The notes below the pieces were generated by a model. The model was not told the DNA's origin. It saw only the letters and a list, made by a program, of their open reading frames with translations, and did not search any database. A program made the translations under genes and the position numbers. Of a DNA stretch of 64,000 nt, positions 61,593-64,000 are shown piece after piece. Within the stretch, counting starts at the first letter, position 1, and each line of letters opens with the position of its first letter. Origin of the DNA: Pilosibacter fragilis (lineage in GTDB: Bacteria > Bacillota > Clostridia > Lachnospirales > Lachnospiraceae); the NCBI RefSeq assembly GCF_032490495.1, contig NZ_JAVYJB010000006.1, positions 124,001 through 188,000 on the forward strand. The letters run 5' to 3'.

Positions 61593-61955
61593 TTACATCA
61601 ATCTTTTAGGCGGATCATTTGGCCTGATCGGATGTTTGGGGAGAATTTCAAGCCCTTGCATCAGCATCGTATACTGTTCCCGGGATATTTCCAACGCCTC
61701 TTCTACGGAACGTGGCCAGTTGAAGGCACCGTTGCTCAGTCTCTTGTAAAGAAGCAGGAACCCATCCCCTTCCCATAAGAGTCCCTTGATCCGGTCCGTC
61801 TTCTTCCCGCAGAAAAGAAAGAGCGTATTTTTATCATACGGATCGAGCTGAAACCGGAACCGGATGATCGTTGCGAGACCATCCATTCCTCTCCGCAGAT
61901 CGGTATAACCAGCTGCAAGATAGATCTTTTTCAGACCTGTGGCGTCATTCAGCAT
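61593..61955 (-). CDS. tnpB: IS66 accessory protein TnpB
   Basis: 120 residues from ATG 61955 (GGAGGTG upstream). The family signature is clear: YLAAGYTDLRRGMDGLATII, then FLFCGKKTDRIKGLLWEGDGFLLLYKRL. TnpB is needed for efficient IS66 transposition; its biochemical role is unresolved. Its start overlaps the end of tnpA. The about 300 bases between tnpB and tnpC contain no gene. Confidence 0.94.
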   Translation of the reverse strand: MLNDATGLKKIYLAAGYTDLRRGMDGLATIIRFRFQLDPYDKNTLFLFCGKKTDRIKGLLWEGDGFLLLYKRLSNGAFNWPRSVEEALEISREQYTMLMQGLEILPKHPIRPNDPPKRLM

Positions 61956-62313
61956 TAGACAGCACCTCCAGGATACACTGAAGCATATCTTTAGAGACAG
62001 GATTATAAATTTCAAGTGCCAATCCTCTGGAATTTCGCAGAATAGCTGTCGGTTTTAAGCTGCTGTCTTCCCGGGGCAGAGCTTTCTCTGTCGGCTGAGG
62101 AAGTTCCACAAACGCCGGTTCTGGATTGTAGACCTCCAAACATGCTTTGCGGACTCTTTTCAGACGATAATAATAATTCGCTTTTGTGATGCCATGCTCA
62201 CTGCACCAGGTTTCTACTTTCATATCTGCAGGGCGGTTTTTACAATCCTGGATCTGTGCCGCCCATTGCTGCAACCGAACCTGTTCAGCAACTAAACTTG
62301 TTTGACTGCTCAT
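61945..62313 (-). CDS. tnpA: IS66 accessory protein TnpA
   Basis: 122 residues from ATG 62313 (GGAGG upstream). N-terminal helix-turn-helix-like region with DMKVETWCSEHGITKANYYYRLKRVRK, as found in clostridial IS66 TnpA, and a short C-terminal beta part (ILRNSRGLALEIYNPVSKDM). It is not the serine/HUH TnpA of IS200. First gene of the element, overlapping tnpB by 11 bases. Confidence 0.88.
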   Translation of the reverse strand: MSSQTSLVAEQVRLQQWAAQIQDCKNRPADMKVETWCSEHGITKANYYYRLKRVRKACLEVYNPEPAFVELPQPTEKALPREDSSLKPTAILRNSRGLALEIYNPVSKDMLQCILEVLSNAE

Positions 62314-62332
62314 AGCTAGGCCTCCATAGGCG

Positions 62333-62364
62333 GTCAAAAAAGTTGAGTACTTAACTTTTTTGAC
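62333..62364. promoter_or_regulatory. Inverted repeat between the IS66 end and tnpA
   Basis: GTCAAAAAAGTT (62333-62344) and AACTTTTTTGAC (62353-62364) are perfectly complementary with an 8-base spacer. It may stop transcripts entering from the flank or serve as a site for an element protein. Confidence 0.55.
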
Positions 62365-62434
62365 TCTGTATAGTGTGAGACTATTATGGCAGAAAAAGGA
62401 GTGGAGGAACAGGTACTTGCTATGGAGCGTTTAC

Positions 62435-62442
62435 AAAGGTAA
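62435..62442. repeat. IS66 target-site duplication, right copy
   Basis: AAAGGTAA, identical to 59599-59606. Confidence 0.92.
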
Positions 62443-62495
62443 AGCGCAACATATATAATAATCGTAATAAAATATTTCTTTTGAGAGGACAACAT
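62435..62495 (-). pseudogene. 5' part of the membrane-protein gene split by IS66
   Basis: ATG 62495 with GGAGGAG upstream opens 20 codons (MLSSQKKYFITIIIYVALYL) before the element interrupts the frame. The 3' part is at 59258-59606. Confidence 0.8.
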
Positions 62496-62607
62496 TTTTC
62501 TCCTCCCCCTTCCCATTACCAAGCAGTTTCCAGACTTTCACCAGTTGAAAATATTCGATGACAGACACACAAACAATGTTCAAGGGTTTATCATTGACTT
62601 TTGATTA

Positions 62608-62829
62608 TTAATTTAATGTTCCACTCCTATACTTAAAATTAGATGGGAAATAATATATCTCAGTCGTATTTTTTCCTCCTATTGAGTTCCATATATAAAT
62701 TTTATATGTGAAACTGGAATAGACAATAGTCCCGCCATCCTCTAATACTTGTTTGCTCCACGGGAAAAATAAAAACCAGGAAACAATAAGAGTTATTACT
62801 ACAGTCCATAGTATACAATGTTTTTTCAT
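62608..62829 (-). CDS. Small exported or single-pass protein
   Basis: 73 residues from ATG 62829 (GAGGGG upstream). N-terminal hydrophobic helix (about 6-22) after two Lys, then a polar beta-like domain (IVYSSFTYKIYIWNSIGG). No lipobox. Not recognised. AT-rich like its neighbours. Confidence 0.55.
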   Translation of the reverse strand: MKKHCILWTVVITLIVSWFLFFPWSKQVLEDGGTIVYSSFTYKIYIWNSIGGKNTTEIYYFPSNFKYRSGTLN

Positions 62830-62987
62830 TTTGTCCCCTCCATTTCCCTTTGATTTTGTGAACCAGTGTACAAGTTCTCCATTCATATCACGATCAAACA
62901 GCTTTTATGGTGATGCGTTTTTTCTTCTTTGCTCATCTATCAACCATACTATTTATGTATTGAATAATTACCGCGTCATCTCCTATT

Positions 62988-63365
62988 TCAGACCGAATGT
63001 TGAAATGGAAATTCATTATTCAAAATAATAATTAAACCTGAACTTTTTACAGTATAACGAACACTTCGCTTGCCAGAATAGTCAATATTATAACTTTGTT
63101 CTCCTGAACGTGATTGCGGAGTTATGTATATTTTCTTTGGGGTTATATCCTTTATTAATTGAGTAAGTCCGCTTCTTTCTTCTTCTGTCAAAGTCTGGTT
63201 GTGATAGATTCCTTTATAATCATACCATTCAATGGAAACGGTATCAGAATCATCCGGCCAATTTCCTTTTAAACTCATGTTATTCCAAAGCAAATAAACT
63301 ATCAGTAGGCACAGAATAGATATTAATGCAATTATGCGTATCTTTTTAATCAGGATCATCTCCAT
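62988..63365 (-). CDS. Single-pass membrane protein of unknown function
   Basis: 125 residues. One hydrophobic helix (about 10-27) after a basic N-terminus, then an extracellular domain with DSDTVSIEWYDYKGIYHNQT and KKIYITPQSRSGEQSYNIDY. Start could be ATG 63365 or 63359. Not recognised. Layout similar to the small proteins on either side, so perhaps they belong to one exported family set. Confidence 0.55.
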   Translation of the reverse strand: MEMILIKKIRIIALISILCLLIVYLLWNNMSLKGNWPDDSDTVSIEWYDYKGIYHNQTLTEEERSGLTQLIKDITPKKIYITPQSRSGEQSYNIDYSGKRSVRYTVKSSGLIIILNNEFPFQHSV

Positions 63366-63511
63366 TCTTTAAATGGTGAGTATCACGTTTTCAAGACTAG
63401 AAGTAACGACATAATGATTAGGATACTGCGAAAATGGTTCATCACCAGGCAGAAATATAATCTGCATAAACTAGCTCCTTGTAATATTACAAAAAGTAAT
63501 TACTTTCTTTA

Positions 63512-64000
63512 TTACTGTAATGTGATATGCCCTAACACCCATTCAATGTATTGATCATATTCTTTTTCTATATTAACCACGAGTAATTTATGATCTACTA
63601 CCATTGCATAACAGTCCGACCAGTCATATTTTGATCCCGGGCAATAATATGTGGAATTTCCTCCAATATCTTTTTTCGTGAATATGTCCGGATTGCTTTT
63701 TATTACAGCGTTCAGTTGTTCTTCGCCATTGTCCGAATCATATGTTGCCAACTTTACCTGAAATCTATCGCTATCTATCTCACATTCATATGTTACTGCC
63801 GTATAGCTCTTTGCCACAGAAACAGTTTTATCTACTGCGCTGAACGATCCATTATCTAAATTGCTTTCCTTGTTAAAATTAAGCACAAAAATATCCATGC
63901 TGTTGTTTGCTGAAAAATCCTCTATAGAACCATACTCTGTGTTTACTATAGATTCTGTGATATTCTCATCTTCATCTCTTTGAAATATTTCAGATAACAT
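63512..64000 (-). CDS. Hypothetical protein, possibly 5'-truncated by the window edge
   Basis: 162 residues to the right edge; the base at 64000 happens to complete an ATG, but without upstream sequence the true start may lie outside. Acidic, Asn/Ser/Asp-rich, with SVAKSYTAVTYECEIDSDRF and a C-terminal YAMVVDHKLLVVNIEKEYDQ. No signal visible in this portion. The pattern suggests the extracellular part of a lipoprotein whose N-terminus is missing. Not recognised. Confidence 0.55.
   Translation of the reverse strand: MLSEIFQRDEDENITESIVNTEYGSIEDFSANNSMDIFVLNFNKESNLDNGSFSAVDKTVSVAKSYTAVTYECEIDSDRFQVKLATYDSDNGEEQLNAVIKSNPDIFTKKDIGGNSTYYCPGSKYDWSDCYAMVVDHKLLVVNIEKEYDQYIEWVLGHITLQ

Larger units (their letters stand above)
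59607..62434 (-). mobile_element. Complete IS66 family insertion sequence
   Basis: 2828 bp bounded by inverted repeats that begin GTAAACGCTCCATA at both ends (23 bases, 59607-59629 and 62412-62434, one mismatch) and flanked by the 8-bp duplication AAAGGTAA. It encodes TnpA, TnpB and TnpC on the minus strand, all full length. A 12-bp perfect inverted repeat lies between the right end and tnpA. Intact ends, genes and duplication indicate a recent insertion that could still move. Confidence 0.95.

Overview
The window looks like chromosome from an anaerobic Clostridia bacterium, most likely a Lachnospiraceae gut commensal. The grounds are oxygen-sensitive enzymes (class III ribonucleotide reductase NrdD/NrdG, an Fe-S aldo/keto reductase, a 2-hydroxyacyl-CoA dehydratase activase relative), a B12 methionine synthase split from its reactivation domain, DUF3877, strong AGGAGG ribosome-binding sites and canonical sigma-A promoters with 17-bp spacers. 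No rRNA, tRNA or CRISPR array was seen.

Layout. 1-2284 is a membrane-anchored FMN/FAD reductase running off the left edge. 2411-3424 is a decapitated ABC exporter abutting an AT-rich block (3429-6020: GNAT, HxlR regulator, PPOX-fold protein, methyltransferase, lipoprotein) that looks acquired. 6120-30527 is core-like: a MATE pump, the 1468-aa activase, an Rpn nuclease, nrdG/nrdD, scpB/scpA, a phosphoesterase and D,D-carboxypeptidase group, an SNF2 helicase, argS, and metH with its activation protein. 30739-36774 is a LysR gene divergent from a complete livJHMGF branched-chain amino acid transporter. 37749-39178 is a DAHP synthase behind a Phe/Tyr-rich leader peptide and terminator. 39308-51685 carries transport, RNA methylation, lactate dehydrogenase, aldo/keto reductase, TetR and membrane genes. 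52129-56434 is a MarR-controlled heterodimeric ABC exporter. From 56435 to the right edge the sequence is AT-richer and accessory: small lipoproteins and membrane proteins, remnants, and a complete IS66 element with an 8-bp target duplication that splits a small membrane-protein gene.

The most notable signals are non-coding. (1) A 39-codon leader peptide with ten Phe/Tyr codons in a 19-codon stretch, followed by a perfect intrinsic terminator, sits ahead of the first gene of aromatic amino acid synthesis; this is textbook ribosome-mediated attenuation in a phylum better known for T-boxes. (2) Several families of intergenic structured repeats are dispersed through the window. One is a ~200-bp long-hairpin family in which stem sequences are unrelated between copies yet perfectly self-complementary, while the loop and shoulders are conserved. 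Others are a 94-bp pair with a compensatory base-pair change, a three-hairpin element bounded by inverted repeats, and four units of a 136-bp tandem repeat between nrdD and nrdG. (3) Operator-like sites occur in fixed geometry with promoters: a 17-bp palindrome shared by the MATE and aldo/keto reductase promoters, a SlyA/MarR-consensus site at the marR start point, and shared boxes ahead of hxlR and the PPOX gene.

Gene functions are inferred from family motifs read by eye. No database search or folding program was run.
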